In this document: positions 19,586-27,800 of the stretch, one piece after another | How positions within the stretch are numbered: position 1 is the stretch's first letter | How the letters are laid out: every line of letters begins with the position of its first letter | Source: Candidatus Saccharimonadota bacterium | Lineage (GTDB): Bacteria; Patescibacteriota; Saccharimonadia; Saccharimonadales; Saccharimonadaceae | DNA: 64,000 nt | Direction of reading: 5' to 3' | Assembly (NCBI GenBank): GCA_017460065.1 | Contig: JAFUBT010000006.1 | Coordinates: forward strand, 20,705 to 84,704 | Translations under genes and position numbers: made by a program | The notes under the pieces: generated by a model | Databases searched by the model: none | The model's input: only the letters and a program-made list of their open reading frames with translations | What the model was told of the DNA's origin: nothing

Positions 19586-20332
19586 CTAGATGCGCTTTGC
19601 GATATCTTTCAACTCGTTCGGCAACACAATAACGGTTTTTTGCGACGGATCGGAGGAAATCTTCTCCAAGGTCTGCAGCGTACGAATCTGGATACCACCA
19701 GGCGTCTTGGCGAGCAACTGAGCAGCTTCTGAAACAGCTTGCGCGGCGCTCTTTTCGCCGTCGGCCACAATGATGGCAGCACGACGTTCACGTTCAGCCT
19801 CGGCCTGCTTCGCCATAGCGCGCTTCATATCGGCCGGTAATTCGATATTCTGCAACTTAACGTTCTCGATATCGATACCCCACTTGTCGGTCTCTTTATC
19901 GACGATTTCCTTGATTTGGGCGGAAATCTCGTCGCGTTTGCTGAGTAATTCGTCTAATTCGAAGTTGCCGGTGATGTCACGCAAAGCAGCCTGGGCGAAG
20001 TTCGTGGTAGCGTAGACGTAATTTGTGGTCTCGAGCAAAGCCTTGGACGGATCCAATACGCGGAAATAGACAATTGCATCGACGCCAACAGTGACGTTGT
20101 CTTTTGTGATAACTTCTTGCTTAGGGACGTCGATTGGCGTGGTACGGACGTCGACTCGCCGCATGGTCTGAAAATACGGGATAATCACGGTGATACCGGG
20201 GTTGCGAATACCGCTAAACTTACCGAGCGTAAAGACCACGCCGCGTTCGTACTGCTGAATAATATGAATATTAGAGATGATAATCGCCAAGAAAATAATC
20301 GCAATCACGATTAGTGGCGCCAATGCTTCCAT
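19586..20332 (-). CDS. Slipin (SPFH/stomatin-family membrane protein)
   Basis: 248 aa from the ATG at 20332, chosen because AAGGAG lies 5 nt upstream; the GTG at 20338 would abut the Shine-Dalgarno. One N-terminal TM segment (about 4-24) precedes an SPFH domain with QQYERGVVFTLGKF, the PGITVIIPYF signature, KDNVTVGVDAIVYFRV and an EAERERRAAIIVADGEK coiled-coil region. Slipins scaffold membrane microdomains and often partner with an NfeD protease, but no nfeD gene is nearby. A TATAAT box lies about 30 nt upstream. Confidence 0.92.
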   Translation of the reverse strand: MEALAPLIVIAIIFLAIIISNIHIIQQYERGVVFTLGKFSGIRNPGITVIIPYFQTMRRVDVRTTPIDVPKQEVITKDNVTVGVDAIVYFRVLDPSKALLETTNYVYATTNFAQAALRDITGNFELDELLSKRDEISAQIKEIVDKETDKWGIDIENVKLQNIELPADMKRAMAKQAEAERERRAAIIVADGEKSAAQAVSEAAQLLAKTPGGIQIRTLQTLEKISSDPSQKTVIVLPNELKDIAKRI

Positions 20333-20383
20333 ATGCACTCCTTATGCTTAACTTAGCTCTATTATACAGTTTTTGCGAGCATA

Positions 20384-20412
20384 AGAAAAGGCCGCCAGAT
20401 GGCAGCCTTTAC
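20384..20412 (-). terminator. Terminator of the 207-aa orphan gene
   Basis: AAAGGCTGCC / GGCGGCCTTT hairpin with a T-run on the minus strand, 15 nt after the stop. Confidence 0.8.
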
Positions 20413-20426
20413 GGATGATTTTGTGC

Positions 20427-21050
20427 CTAGATAGCATCAATGACGATGCGGTAAATTGCTTCGCCGAGTCCTTCGGGCTCGTAAACCTCTTCATATACCG
20501 CACCCAGCCGCCGAAAGGCAACTGCTTCGATGTGTTCCAGACTAGGGTCGCCGTGATGCAGTTCGTCGTAGACCGCAATAGCAGTCTCGACGATTGCGTC
20601 AGTGCTAGTGGCGCGCCTTTTTTCAGGATGGTCTCGGTTAGTGCGAATAACAGTCATCGCGACGTCAACCTGCGCCGCAAACAACAAGGCCAAATCCTGC
20701 GGTTTTTTCGCCGCATAGCCAAGGCGTAAACAGTTGGCGACGGCCAATACAAGGACACGCGTCTCACACGTGTATTCATGCGAAGACGGTCGCACGCCGT
20801 CGTAATCCGTCGCAAACTCCACTGCCATTTTTGCGCAGTAGACTGCGTGCTCGGGAGTACGCGAGCCTTTTTGGTTACTACTCCACCAGCTTTCCAGGAC
20901 AAGACGGAACAGCTGGCGTAACATTGCGAACGACGTTTCGTCGCCTGGATGGTCGTAAAACCGTGCTAGGGTAGCGCCGGAGAGTCGCAACTTGCGCGAC
21001 GGTGCTGTCATGCTGGCTGCGACCGTTTCAATTTTCTTACGTTCGAACAA
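20427..21050 (-). CDS. Orphan protein of unknown function (207 aa)
   Basis: Not recognised. The start is TTG at 21050, supported by AGAGGTG about 10 nt upstream and by the codon usage of the frame from that point. Soluble, mostly helical, with no signal peptide. Conserved-looking features are a WW pair (about 55), several His and Cys residues, and an ETAIAVYDELHH segment. Like the genes at 3474, 40043 and 56864 it is a single-gene unit with a consensus promoter, a 70-nt leader, a strong Shine-Dalgarno and its own terminator. Confidence 0.8.
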   Translation of the reverse strand: MFERKKIETVAASMTAPSRKLRLSGATLARFYDHPGDETSFAMLRQLFRLVLESWWSSNQKGSRTPEHAVYCAKMAVEFATDYDGVRPSSHEYTCETRVLVLAVANCLRLGYAAKKPQDLALLFAAQVDVAMTVIRTNRDHPEKRRATSTDAIVETAIAVYDELHHGDPSLEHIEAVAFRRLGAVYEEVYEPEGLGEAIYRIVIDAI

Positions 21051-21122
21051 AATAAATCACCTCTTAAGTTACTTGTACTGCTTACCGATACTACAGAGAG
21101 TTTCGGGGCGAACATCTTCTTT

Positions 21123-21151
21123 ATTATAGCATACTTTACGCTTTTTTGCAA
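21123..21151 (-). promoter_or_regulatory. Consensus promoter of the 207-aa orphan gene
   Basis: TTGCAA (21151-21146), 17-nt spacer ending in TATGC, TATAAT (21128-21123) on the minus strand. Confidence 0.8.
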
Positions 21152-21180
21152 GTATCGCCCCGTTGCTACTCTGTTTATGG

Positions 21181-21186
21181 TAAAAT
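21181..21186 (+). promoter_or_regulatory. -10 box, leaderless start of the PEP-synthase-like gene
   Basis: TAAAAT ending 7 nt before the ATG at 21194. Confidence 0.55.
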
Positions 21187-21193
21187 TAAGATA

Positions 21194-21889
21194 ATGGCAA
21201 CACTTTTTCGGCTCGACAGCTGCACTGACGCACGACAGGTTGGTAGTCTAGGGGCGTTTTTGGCGCAAGCGGCACGCAACCAGCTCAACCCCGTGCCTGG
21301 TTTTGTCCTGCCCATCGGTTGCGTATTAGAGGATGGCGCGAGTAACGAGATTCTTCGCGCTTTCGACCAGCTGAAGAGTCCGACGGCATTTTTGCGCGCT
21401 TCGGTGCCGGACGACCACCGTGACGGCGAAGTTCTACGAAATGTTCCGCGCGAGCGCCTACTGGATTCGCTGATTTACATGAAAAGCAATAGCCAACGAC
21501 GCGGCGAAGAGGTTGCGATTATTGTCCAGAAAACCCTAAATGCCGAAGTGGCTGGCACAATTTACTCGATCAACCCTGCCACGCGTGACTCGGGTGAAAT
21601 TTTAATCGAAGCCGAACTCTGGATGGGTCGAACTGTACTATCCGGCAAGTCTGAAGCGGATATGGTGCTAATAGATAAACGCTCGGGTGCACTGTCGCTT
21701 GAGAGTAAGGACGAGGAAGACATTTGCTTAAATGCCACACAGATTAGCTTGCTGCACAGCATGATTCGCAAGGTAGAACGCCTCTGCTCTTTTCCGGTTT
21801 ATGTCGAGTGGGCCTTTGACCGCGGCAAGCTGTATATTATTCGGCTGGGGCCAATTGATTGGCGTACTTTTGAGGAGTTTGGCGAGTGA
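21194..21889 (+). CDS. PEP synthase-like protein (partial PEP/pyruvate-binding domain)
   Basis: 231 aa from the ATG at 21194. The central and C-terminal parts match the nucleotide-binding domain of PEP synthase / pyruvate phosphate dikinase: VAIIVQKTLNAEVAGTIYS (about 93), NPATRDSGEILIEAE (about 113), and the closing YVEWAFDRGKLYIIR (about 206). Full enzymes are over 800 aa with a phosphohistidine and a PEP-binding domain; those are absent, and the N-terminal ATP-grasp half is shortened. It is therefore not expected to make PEP. It is coupled by a 4-nt GTGA overlap to a double Nudix gene. Confidence 0.75.
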   Translation: MATLFRLDSCTDARQVGSLGAFLAQAARNQLNPVPGFVLPIGCVLEDGASNEILRAFDQLKSPTAFLRASVPDDHRDGEVLRNVPRERLLDSLIYMKSNSQRRGEEVAIIVQKTLNAEVAGTIYSINPATRDSGEILIEAELWMGRTVLSGKSEADMVLIDKRSGALSLESKDEEDICLNATQISLLHSMIRKVERLCSFPVYVEWAFDRGKLYIIRLGPIDWRTFEEFGE

Positions 21890-22890
21890 AAATTGATCGG
21901 CATTTGTCTTGGGTTTTACTGCATCAAGGCGACCAAGTACTCTTAGTGCGACAGAAACGTGGTTTTGGGCGCGGTAAACTGAGCGGCGTGGGCGGCAAAC
22001 AAAAGGCCGGCGAAAGTATCGAAGAATGCGCCATCCGTGAGACCAAGGAGGAAATCGGCGTCAAGATACGTGATTTCCGGCTCGCTGGGCGGATTATCTT
22101 TGATAATTTGTTTTACGCAGGTAAGCCCGAGCGCGTAATGATGCATTGCTATATTGCCGAAAGCTGGACGGGCAAAATCCGCGAGAGCGATGAAGCAGCT
22201 CCACAGTGGCTCAAAGCAAGCGAAATCGACTACAGCCAACTCTGGGATGACGACCAATATTGGTTACCGCTCGTCTTGTGCGGCAAGCGGATTGAAGCGT
22301 ATTTTCACTACTTGCCCGATAATAGTTTCGACCGCTATTGGGTAGCAGAGTTGCCCGAGAAGTTGATTTCCGACCTTGATGACGCCAAACTCGGCCTCGC
22401 GCCCGCCCCGACTGCAGCTGGGGTAGATTTTTGCATCAAAGAAGGGGCGCGTGCAGTTTTATTGGACGACAAAAATCGCGTAGCGCTAATCCATGCAACG
22501 CGGCGCGGCTGGTACAAACTACCTGGTGGCGGCTGCGAATACGGCGAATTAATTGCCGAAACGCTGCTACGCGAAGTGCGTGAAGAAACCGGCTACGAAG
22601 CGGAAATCATCCAACCACTCGGTTATGGCTTAACTAGACGCAACCGCTGGCAGATGATTGGTAAAGCCGACTGCTATCTATGCCGAGCGGGCGAATTTCA
22701 TGGCGCCGAAGCAATGCCGGACGAAATCGCGGACGGTGACCAGCTGGAATGGTTCGACGATTTTGATGCAGCAATTGCGACGCTACAAACGGTTAAGCTT
22801 GACGAGATTGGCTACTACGGCGCATACTTCTTTACACAACGTGAAATTGATTTTCTAAAATACGCAAAACAGATTACTCAGGAAAAGTGA
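21886..22890 (+). CDS. Double Nudix hydrolase (MTH1-like plus second Nudix domain)
   Basis: 334 aa with two complete Nudix boxes. Box 1 (residues 36-59, GVGGKQKAGE...RETKEEIG) sits in a domain that resembles MTH1, the 8-oxo-dGTP hydrolase: FDNLFYAG, ESDEAAPQWL and a WDDDQYWLPLVL patch match MTH1 substrate-pocket segments. Box 2 (residues 213-237, PGGGCEYGE...REVREETGY) is a general Nudix domain. The natural fusion suggests sanitation of two nucleotide substrates. The start is GTG at 21886, overlapping the previous TGA. The stop TGA shares its A with the ATG of rarA. Confidence 0.88.
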   Translation: MKIDRHLSWVLLHQGDQVLLVRQKRGFGRGKLSGVGGKQKAGESIEECAIRETKEEIGVKIRDFRLAGRIIFDNLFYAGKPERVMMHCYIAESWTGKIRESDEAAPQWLKASEIDYSQLWDDDQYWLPLVLCGKRIEAYFHYLPDNSFDRYWVAELPEKLISDLDDAKLGLAPAPTAAGVDFCIKEGARAVLLDDKNRVALIHATRRGWYKLPGGGCEYGELIAETLLREVREETGYEAEIIQPLGYGLTRRNRWQMIGKADCYLCRAGEFHGAEAMPDEIADGDQLEWFDDFDAAIATLQTVKLDEIGYYGAYFFTQREIDFLKYAKQITQEK

Positions 22891-24068
22891 TGCCGAATAG
22901 AATTCCCCTAGCCGAACGCATGCGACCCCAAAAATTAACCGAAGTCTTGGGGCAAGACGATGTTATTGGCGATGGCAAAATATTGACCGAGATTGTGCGC
23001 CGCCAAGAGCCGGTCAATATTATTTTCTGGGGACCACCAGGTACTGGCAAAACGACTCTTGCCCGAATTATCGCCAAGGAATTTAAGGCGGATTTTATCG
23101 AAATTTCGGCTGTTACGAGCGGCAAAAAGGATGTCGAAAAGGTAGTCGAACATGCCAAACAAAACTGGAACCTGAAAATCCGCACGGTGTTGTTCGTGGA
23201 CGAAATCCACCGCTTCAATAAAGCGCAGCAGGACGCTTTCTTGCCGCATGTCGAAAGTGGCCTCATTACCTTAATTGGCGCGACTACGGAAAACCCCAGC
23301 TTTGAGGTGATTTCTCCCCTGTTGTCCCGCAGCCGGGTCGTCATCGTCAAGCATTTATCGAAAACGGATATCGTCACAGTTATCAAGCGAGCGCTAAAAG
23401 CCGAAAAAGCTACTCGTCGAGTGTCGAAAGCGGCGATTGATTATCTGGCAGAATTGTCGGGCGGCGACGCACGTTCGGCCTTGGGCGACCTTGAGCTGGC
23501 GCTCAGTTTAAGCGAGAAGATTGGCGTTGAGGAAATAAAAGAAGCTGCTGGGCGGAAAATCCCTGGCTATGACAAAAAAGGCGATCAACACTACGATAAT
23601 ATTTCTGCCTACATCAAATCGATGCGGGGTGGCGATGTCGATGCGGCGCTTTATTATTTAGCACGCATGTTAAACGCTGGCGAAGACCCGAAATTTGTCG
23701 CACGGCGCATGGTCATATTCGCTTCGGAAGATATCGGTCTAGCTGGCAATGGAGCGCTCGATTTGGCGCTGAACGCTTTTATGGCGGTCGAGCGCATCGG
23801 TATGCCAGAAAGTGGCCTGATTTTAGCGCACGTGACCACAGCATTAACAAAGGCGAAAAAATCGCGTCAAAGCACCGACGCGTGGTATGCCGCTCAGAGT
23901 TTGGCGCGGCAGACCATGAACCTACCCGTGCCAATTTGGCTGCGCAATGCTCCGACTAAACTCATGAAAGATTTGGGTTTTGGCGCCGGCCAAAAGTGGG
24001 AAGCCGGCTTCAAGCTCGATAAAAACTACCTGCCAGACGACATTAAGGATACAAAACTATTCGACTAA
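22890..24068 (+). CDS. rarA: Replication-associated recombination protein A (RarA/MgsA)
   Basis: 392 aa from the ATG at 22890; a GTG three bases earlier falls inside the previous stop. RarA is a clamp-loader-like AAA+ ATPase acting at stalled forks. Seen: PLAERMRPQKLTEVLGQD, Walker A GPPGTGKTT (about 48), Walker B VLFVDEIHRFNKAQQDAFLPHVE, sensor 1 GATTENPSFEV, and the C-terminal tetramerisation region with EDIGLAGNGALDLALNAF and PIWLRNAPTKLMK. Third gene of the operon with the PEP-synthase-like and Nudix genes, which fits a DNA or nucleotide damage theme. Confidence 0.96.
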   Translation: MPNRIPLAERMRPQKLTEVLGQDDVIGDGKILTEIVRRQEPVNIIFWGPPGTGKTTLARIIAKEFKADFIEISAVTSGKKDVEKVVEHAKQNWNLKIRTVLFVDEIHRFNKAQQDAFLPHVESGLITLIGATTENPSFEVISPLLSRSRVVIVKHLSKTDIVTVIKRALKAEKATRRVSKAAIDYLAELSGGDARSALGDLELALSLSEKIGVEEIKEAAGRKIPGYDKKGDQHYDNISAYIKSMRGGDVDAALYYLARMLNAGEDPKFVARRMVIFASEDIGLAGNGALDLALNAFMAVERIGMPESGLILAHVTTALTKAKKSRQSTDAWYAAQSLARQTMNLPVPIWLRNAPTKLMKDLGFGAGQKWEAGFKLDKNYLPDDIKDTKLFD

Positions 24069-24070
24069 TC

Positions 24071-24195
24071 GTGTCCTAGCTACGTATCACCGCAAAAACA
24101 CGCTGTCGTCCTGGCCTGTCGTTACAGGCAGGCCGCAGCTCGAACTCGGCCCGTGGCCTCCGTTGGGTTTGCTTGGTAATGCGTAGCTAGGACAC
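24071..24195. repeat. 125-nt element with 21-nt terminal inverted repeats
   Basis: Arms 24071-24091 and 24175-24195 (core GTGTCCTAGCTACG / CGTAGCTAGGACAC) pair with two mismatches, and the helix can continue with GCAAA / TTTGC. Inside lies a further GCCTGT / ACAGGC hairpin. It starts 3 nt after the rarA stop and ends 11 nt before the yggU stop, so it separates converging genes. It could be a terminator-like foldback RNA or a small palindromic repeat element; there is no T-run. Confidence 0.7.
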
Positions 24196-24206
24196 TAAGT
24201 AGCAAA

Positions 24207-24425
24207 TCACCATTCAAGAATCTTTTGCCGAGATTTAGCGCCACTTTTGATGGAGATTTGGCTTTTGGCGACGTGAAACTCTTTGGCTACCAGCTCAATC
24301 AGAGCCTTATTGGCCTCGCCGTCGTGGGCGCGCGCCGTCAAAAAGGCTAGGTAGCTACCGTCCGCTTGCAACTCGAGGCGAGGCTGAGTCTTGCTGCCTG
24401 GCTTTACGCGGATGCTCAGACGCAT
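24207..24425 (-). CDS. DUF167 (YggU-family) protein
   Basis: 72 aa from the ATG at 24425, whose A is the last base of the galU TGA (TGATG coupling); an upstream in-frame ATG at 24440 lies within galU. The RVKPGSKTQP start and the core ARAHDGEANKALIELVAKEF with the following KSQISIKSGAKSRQK are the DUF167/YggU signature. The function of the family is unknown. It is translationally coupled to galU and ends at the inverted-repeat element. Confidence 0.85.
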   Translation of the reverse strand: MRLSIRVKPGSKTQPRLELQADGSYLAFLTARAHDGEANKALIELVAKEFHVAKSQISIKSGAKSRQKILEW

Positions 24426-25264
24426 CACTGGCCACCGCAAACGACATTATTGGCGTGTAGCCAACCTTCGACCGAACCACCATCGAGATATTCGCCTTGG
24501 ATAGGTAGAACGCGAATTTTCTTACCAGCTTTGATGTGTTCGATAATCGGGTCAGTGATGAGATACTCTTGGTCCTGCGGGCCAAAATCATGTTCGCGAC
24601 AATAACGCACAATACGGCCAAGTAATTCCGCCGACATAATATACTTACTGATGTTAATTAAGTTACTGGGGGCCTGTTCGCGTTTAGGCTTTTCGTAAAT
24701 ACCGGTCAAAACCCCGCCATCAACCTTCAAAACACCGTAACGTTCGACGTCTTCAATAGGGATTTCGGTAGCCAACATTGCAGAATCATCATCGTTCTGG
24801 ACGAGTTCCATCAAGCGCACCAAATCGGACGAACCATCGGCGTTATAGATAAAATCATCGCCCATCAACACTACGCAGGACTCATCGATGCCAAACTCTT
24901 CAACCACCTGCGCGACCGGTTCGGCACTGCCATAGCGGCTATCGACATTTTTTTGGCAGTAAAAATGTATTTTCATGCCAGGATATTGCGTGTCGGCTAG
25001 CTGTAACTGGGCGGTTTTGCCGCGACTATCGAGGTATTGTATAAGTTTGTCGTTCTGACTGTAATAATCCTTGATTTGCGAGAACGGCTTCTCGTCAATC
25101 ACGATATAAACTTCCTTGATACCGGCCTTAGCGCAATCCTCAACCACGTAATCGACGAGCGGGCGATTGCCAATTGGCAGCATAGCCTTTTCGATGGTTT
25201 TAGTGACGGGGAGGCGACGTGTCCCCCAGCCCGCTACCGGAATAATGGCTTTTTTGATTTGCAC
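24425..25264 (-). CDS. galU: UTP-glucose-1-phosphate uridylyltransferase
   Basis: 279 aa, usual length. It makes UDP-glucose for surface glycans. The nucleotidyltransferase signature is AGWGTRRLPVTKTIEKAMLPI (residues 9-29), where the second Gly-x-Gly of most GalU proteins is Gly-Trp-Gly. GDDFIYNAD binds the metal and sugar nucleotide, and EKPKREQAPSNL is family-typical. The Shine-Dalgarno is weak (AGGTG, 4 nt before the ATG). It is followed with a TGATG overlap by the DUF167 gene. Confidence 0.93.
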   Translation of the reverse strand: MQIKKAIIPVAGWGTRRLPVTKTIEKAMLPIGNRPLVDYVVEDCAKAGIKEVYIVIDEKPFSQIKDYYSQNDKLIQYLDSRGKTAQLQLADTQYPGMKIHFYCQKNVDSRYGSAEPVAQVVEEFGIDESCVVLMGDDFIYNADGSSDLVRLMELVQNDDDSAMLATEIPIEDVERYGVLKVDGGVLTGIYEKPKREQAPSNLINISKYIMSAELLGRIVRYCREHDFGPQDQEYLITDPIIEHIKAGKKIRVLPIQGEYLDGGSVEGWLHANNVVCGGQ

Positions 25265-25332
25265 CTAAAAAATCTCCGTAATTGTTTTTTCTAGTTTATA
25301 GCTTTTGGGTGCATTTGACAACAGATGGTCAT

Positions 25333-26910
25333 CTAGTGCTCGACGATAATGCTCGGCAACCAATCGGGGTCGGGGTCTTGGCCGAGTAAGGTCGTAATGG
25401 TTGCAGCGAGGTTGGCGAGGCCAAAATCGCCGTCGGCCAGATGATAATGTTGCGCATTATCGGTGTCATCCACAAAGATACAGGGGACGCGATTAGTCGT
25501 GTGAGAAGTTTTGGGCTTGCCGTCGGCGTCGGCGAGTTCTTCGGCATTGCCGTGATCGGCGGTAATAATCGTGATGCCGCCTGCTTGGCGTACTGCTTCG
25601 ACAATCCGCTTAATTGACAGGTCAATCGCTTCGAGCGCCACAATGGTTGGCTCCATTTCGGCGAAATGCCCTACCATGTCACCTCCGGGATAATTAATGC
25701 GCAGAAACCGATATTGACCACTCTCGATAGCGGTGATGAGCTTGTCGGTAATCTCGGCGCTCTTCATCCACGGGCGTGTATTAAATGGCTCCAGGTAGGA
25801 TTGAACTTCCTCCTCGACTTCGCCGGCTGGTATGTCATGGCTATTACCGTTGAAATAGTAGGTGATGTGACCGAATTTGACCGTCTCCGAGATGGCATAC
25901 TGCCGAATGCCGCGCTCCGACAGGTGCTGGCTCAGCGTATGGCGAAAAACTGGCGTCGGCACTAAAGTATGCTCGGGGACGTGCGTGTCTTCGTTATATT
26001 CGGTCATACCCACAAAATACACGTCTGGACGTTGGCCGCGGTCGAAGTACGGAAAATCATTATAAGTAAAAGCCATGGCCATTTCAATCGCGCGATCGGC
26101 GCGGAAATCTATATAGATACAAGCATCGCCGTCTTTGATTTTACCGATAGCCTCCCCGTTTTCTGCTACTACAAAAGGCGGCATATATTGGTCCTGCAAA
26201 TCTGGGATTTCACGACGATAGGTTTCGATGGCCTCGGTGGCACTAGTAAACTGTCGCCCTTGCCCCCAGACGTGGGTCTGCCAGCCCTTTTCAACCATCC
26301 CCCAATCATTTTCATATCGATCTGCCGTGATAACCATGCGCCCACCACCAGAAGCAATCCGAAAATCCGGGCCACCCAGTTCATGCACAAAATGCTCAAT
26401 ACGCTGGATGTATTTTGGTTCACTCTGCGGCCCCACATCACGGCCGTCAATCAGAGCGTGAATCCGAGCGTGCTCGATACCGTCGAACTGAGCACGCGCC
26501 AGCATGACTTCAAGGTGAGAGATGTTCGAATGTACGTTTCCGTCGCTGAAAATCCCCATAAAATGCAGCGTGCCGTGATTAGCGCGGAGTCGCGCAACGA
26601 TGTCTTGCCAAGACGAAGTATCGAAAATCTTTCCGCTGCGAACGGCCTCGTCAACAGCAGCACTACGCTGCAGGACGATTTCGCCTGCTCCCATGGCGTT
26701 GTGACCAACTTCACTGTTGCCCATATCGTTTGCGGGCACACCGACATAGCGGCCGGCTGCCCCCAGTTGGGCGCAAGGATAAGCTTCCATAAGGCGATTA
26801 AGGGTTTCTAGTCGGGCTTGTCTGACGGCATTGTGGGCGGTATTGTCGGATAAACCAACGCCGTCCATCACGACCAAGACGACTGGCCCACCAAAGTTTA
26901 TCTTGCTCAT
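25333..26910 (-). CDS. gpmI: 2,3-bisphosphoglycerate-independent phosphoglycerate mutase
   Basis: 525 aa, full length. It interconverts 3- and 2-phosphoglycerate with two metal ions. The N-terminal metal site is VVLVMDGVGLSDN (about 11). The phosphoserine nucleophile is in MGNSEVGHNAMGAG (about 63). Later metal ligands lie in DGNVHSNISHLE, INYPGGDMVGHFAE and TADHGNAEEL with TSHTTNRVP. The -10 box TAAAAT ends 7 nt before the ATG at 26910, so the message should be leaderless. It is divergent from tsaC. Confidence 0.97.
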   Translation of the reverse strand: MSKINFGGPVVLVVMDGVGLSDNTAHNAVRQARLETLNRLMEAYPCAQLGAAGRYVGVPANDMGNSEVGHNAMGAGEIVLQRSAAVDEAVRSGKIFDTSSWQDIVARLRANHGTLHFMGIFSDGNVHSNISHLEVMLARAQFDGIEHARIHALIDGRDVGPQSEPKYIQRIEHFVHELGGPDFRIASGGGRMVITADRYENDWGMVEKGWQTHVWGQGRQFTSATEAIETYRREIPDLQDQYMPPFVVAENGEAIGKIKDGDACIYIDFRADRAIEMAMAFTYNDFPYFDRGQRPDVYFVGMTEYNEDTHVPEHTLVPTPVFRHTLSQHLSERGIRQYAISETVKFGHITYYFNGNSHDIPAGEVEEEVQSYLEPFNTRPWMKSAEITDKLITAIESGQYRFLRINYPGGDMVGHFAEMEPTIVALEAIDLSIKRIVEAVRQAGGITIITADHGNAEELADADGKPKTSHTTNRVPCIFVDDTDNAQHYHLADGDFGLANLAATITTLLGQDPDPDWLPSIIVEH

Positions 26911-26917
26911 GTTTTAT

Positions 26918-26923
26918 ATTTTA
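26918..26923 (-). promoter_or_regulatory. gpmI -10 box, leaderless start
   Basis: TGC-TAAAAT on the minus strand, ending 7 nt before the ATG. Confidence 0.65.
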
Positions 26924-26963
26924 GCATAAATTGGGGTTTGAGCGGATGATGCCCCTGCCAACA

Positions 26964-26992
26964 TTGACTTTTTCTATCATTTGTGCTATAAT
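26964..26992 (+). promoter_or_regulatory. tsaC promoter
   Basis: TTGACT, 17-nt spacer ending TTTGTGC, TATAAT. Only 9 nt separate the -10 box and the ATG at 27002, so the leader is about 2-3 nt. Confidence 0.8.
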
Positions 26993-27001
26993 AAGGTGGT
27001 T

Positions 27002-27592
27002 ATGCGGGTCGTGAGTCGTAAAAACCTAGCACAAGCCAAAGATACCTTGAAAAAAGGCGGCATTTTGGGCGTACCAACCGAAACAGTTTATGGCCTCGCC
27101 GTCAAGTCTGACAACACCGAAGCAATCAAGAAGTTATTGACGCTGAAAGACCGCCCCGTCGGCGGCGACAAGGTATTAACCATGATGCTGCCTAGCGTAA
27201 AGGAAATAGCTAATTACGCCGATATCAACTTCCGCCAGCTGACGGTGGCACGCCACTATTTCCCTGGCGAGCTAACTCTATTGCTACCGAAGAAGAAAAC
27301 CTTTAAACACCCCTATTTTGATCATTTCGACACAATCGGCATCCGAATTCCGGCGCACGATTATATGCTCAAACTCCTCCAAGAAACTGGCCCACTGCTC
27401 GTCACTAGCGCCAACCCGCGCGGCGAAGCACCCTGCCTGGACCATCAGGAACTCAAACAGCGACTACGCGACGTCGATGCCGTGGTATCTGGCAAATCCG
27501 AAGGACGCCTACCGTCAACCATTATCGACTGGTCAGAAACGAGCCCACGAGTCGTACGTCAAGGCGGCCTCTTGATCGTACGCTACGCCTAG
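27002..27592 (+). CDS. tsaC: L-threonylcarbamoyladenylate synthase (TsaC/Sua5 family)
   Basis: 196 aa from the ATG at 27002; the frame continues upstream through the promoter, so the longer start is rejected. It makes threonylcarbamoyl-AMP for the t6A37 modification of ANN-decoding tRNAs. The YrdC fold shows KKGGILGVPTETVYGLAV (about 18-35), KDRPVGGDKVLTMML (about 51), the PGELTLLLP motif, GIRIPAHDY and TSANPRGEAP. No Sua5 C-terminal domain is present, so it is the short TsaC type. A bidirectional terminator lies about 15 nt downstream. Confidence 0.94.
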   Translation: MRVVSRKNLAQAKDTLKKGGILGVPTETVYGLAVKSDNTEAIKKLLTLKDRPVGGDKVLTMMLPSVKEIANYADINFRQLTVARHYFPGELTLLLPKKKTFKHPYFDHFDTIGIRIPAHDYMLKLLQETGPLLVTSANPRGEAPCLDHQELKQRLRDVDAVVSGKSEGRLPSTIIDWSETSPRVVRQGGLLIVRYA

Positions 27593-27607
27593 AGGAAGAT
27601 TCGAGAT

Positions 27608-27640
27608 ACTAAAAAACCGGAAAGATTCCGGTTTTTTAGT
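27608..27640. terminator. Bidirectional terminator between tsaC and sRNA B
   Basis: ACTAAAAAACCGGAA / TTCCGGTTTTTTAGT, a 15-bp stem with a 3-nt loop. Confidence 0.9.
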
Positions 27641-27755
27641 GCTGTTACGCGCCCACCCTGGGGCACAATTTTTTGTTTTAATCCGCGGTTTATTTTTGTT
27701 TTCAGTCTCCACACTTTCCACATTTTCCAGTGGAACCCCGTGAAGCGTACCAGCT
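27611..27755 (-). ncRNA. Candidate structured small RNA B
   Basis: About 145 nt on the minus strand with its own promoter (TTGACG-N17-TTTAAT) and the terminator at 27608-27640. The first and last bases before the terminator pair in a 10-bp closing stem with one mismatch (27745-27754 with 27641-27650, GCTGGTACGC / GCGTAACAGC). Further inward GGGG / CCCC and a CCAC / GTGG hairpin extend the rod. Short reading frames exist (for example GTG at 27721) but have no Shine-Dalgarno. No known RNA motif (tmRNA, SRP, RNase P) was seen; a 6S-type rod is possible. Confidence 0.55.
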
Positions 27756-27761
27756 GATTAA

Positions 27762-27790
27762 ATTAAAGCAAATTTAAGCTTGAGCGTCAA
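27762..27790 (-). promoter_or_regulatory. Promoter of candidate sRNA B
   Basis: TTGACG (27790-27785), 17-nt spacer ending TTTGC, TTTAAT (27767-27762). It lies just after the stop of the PstS-like gene. Confidence 0.7.
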
Positions 27791-27800
27791 GTACGGGCTT

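Noticed and set aside
25969..26811. 280-aa plus-strand frame opposite gpmI
   Set aside because: gpmI is complete with all motifs on the other strand; the antisense frame has no recognisable domain or start signal.
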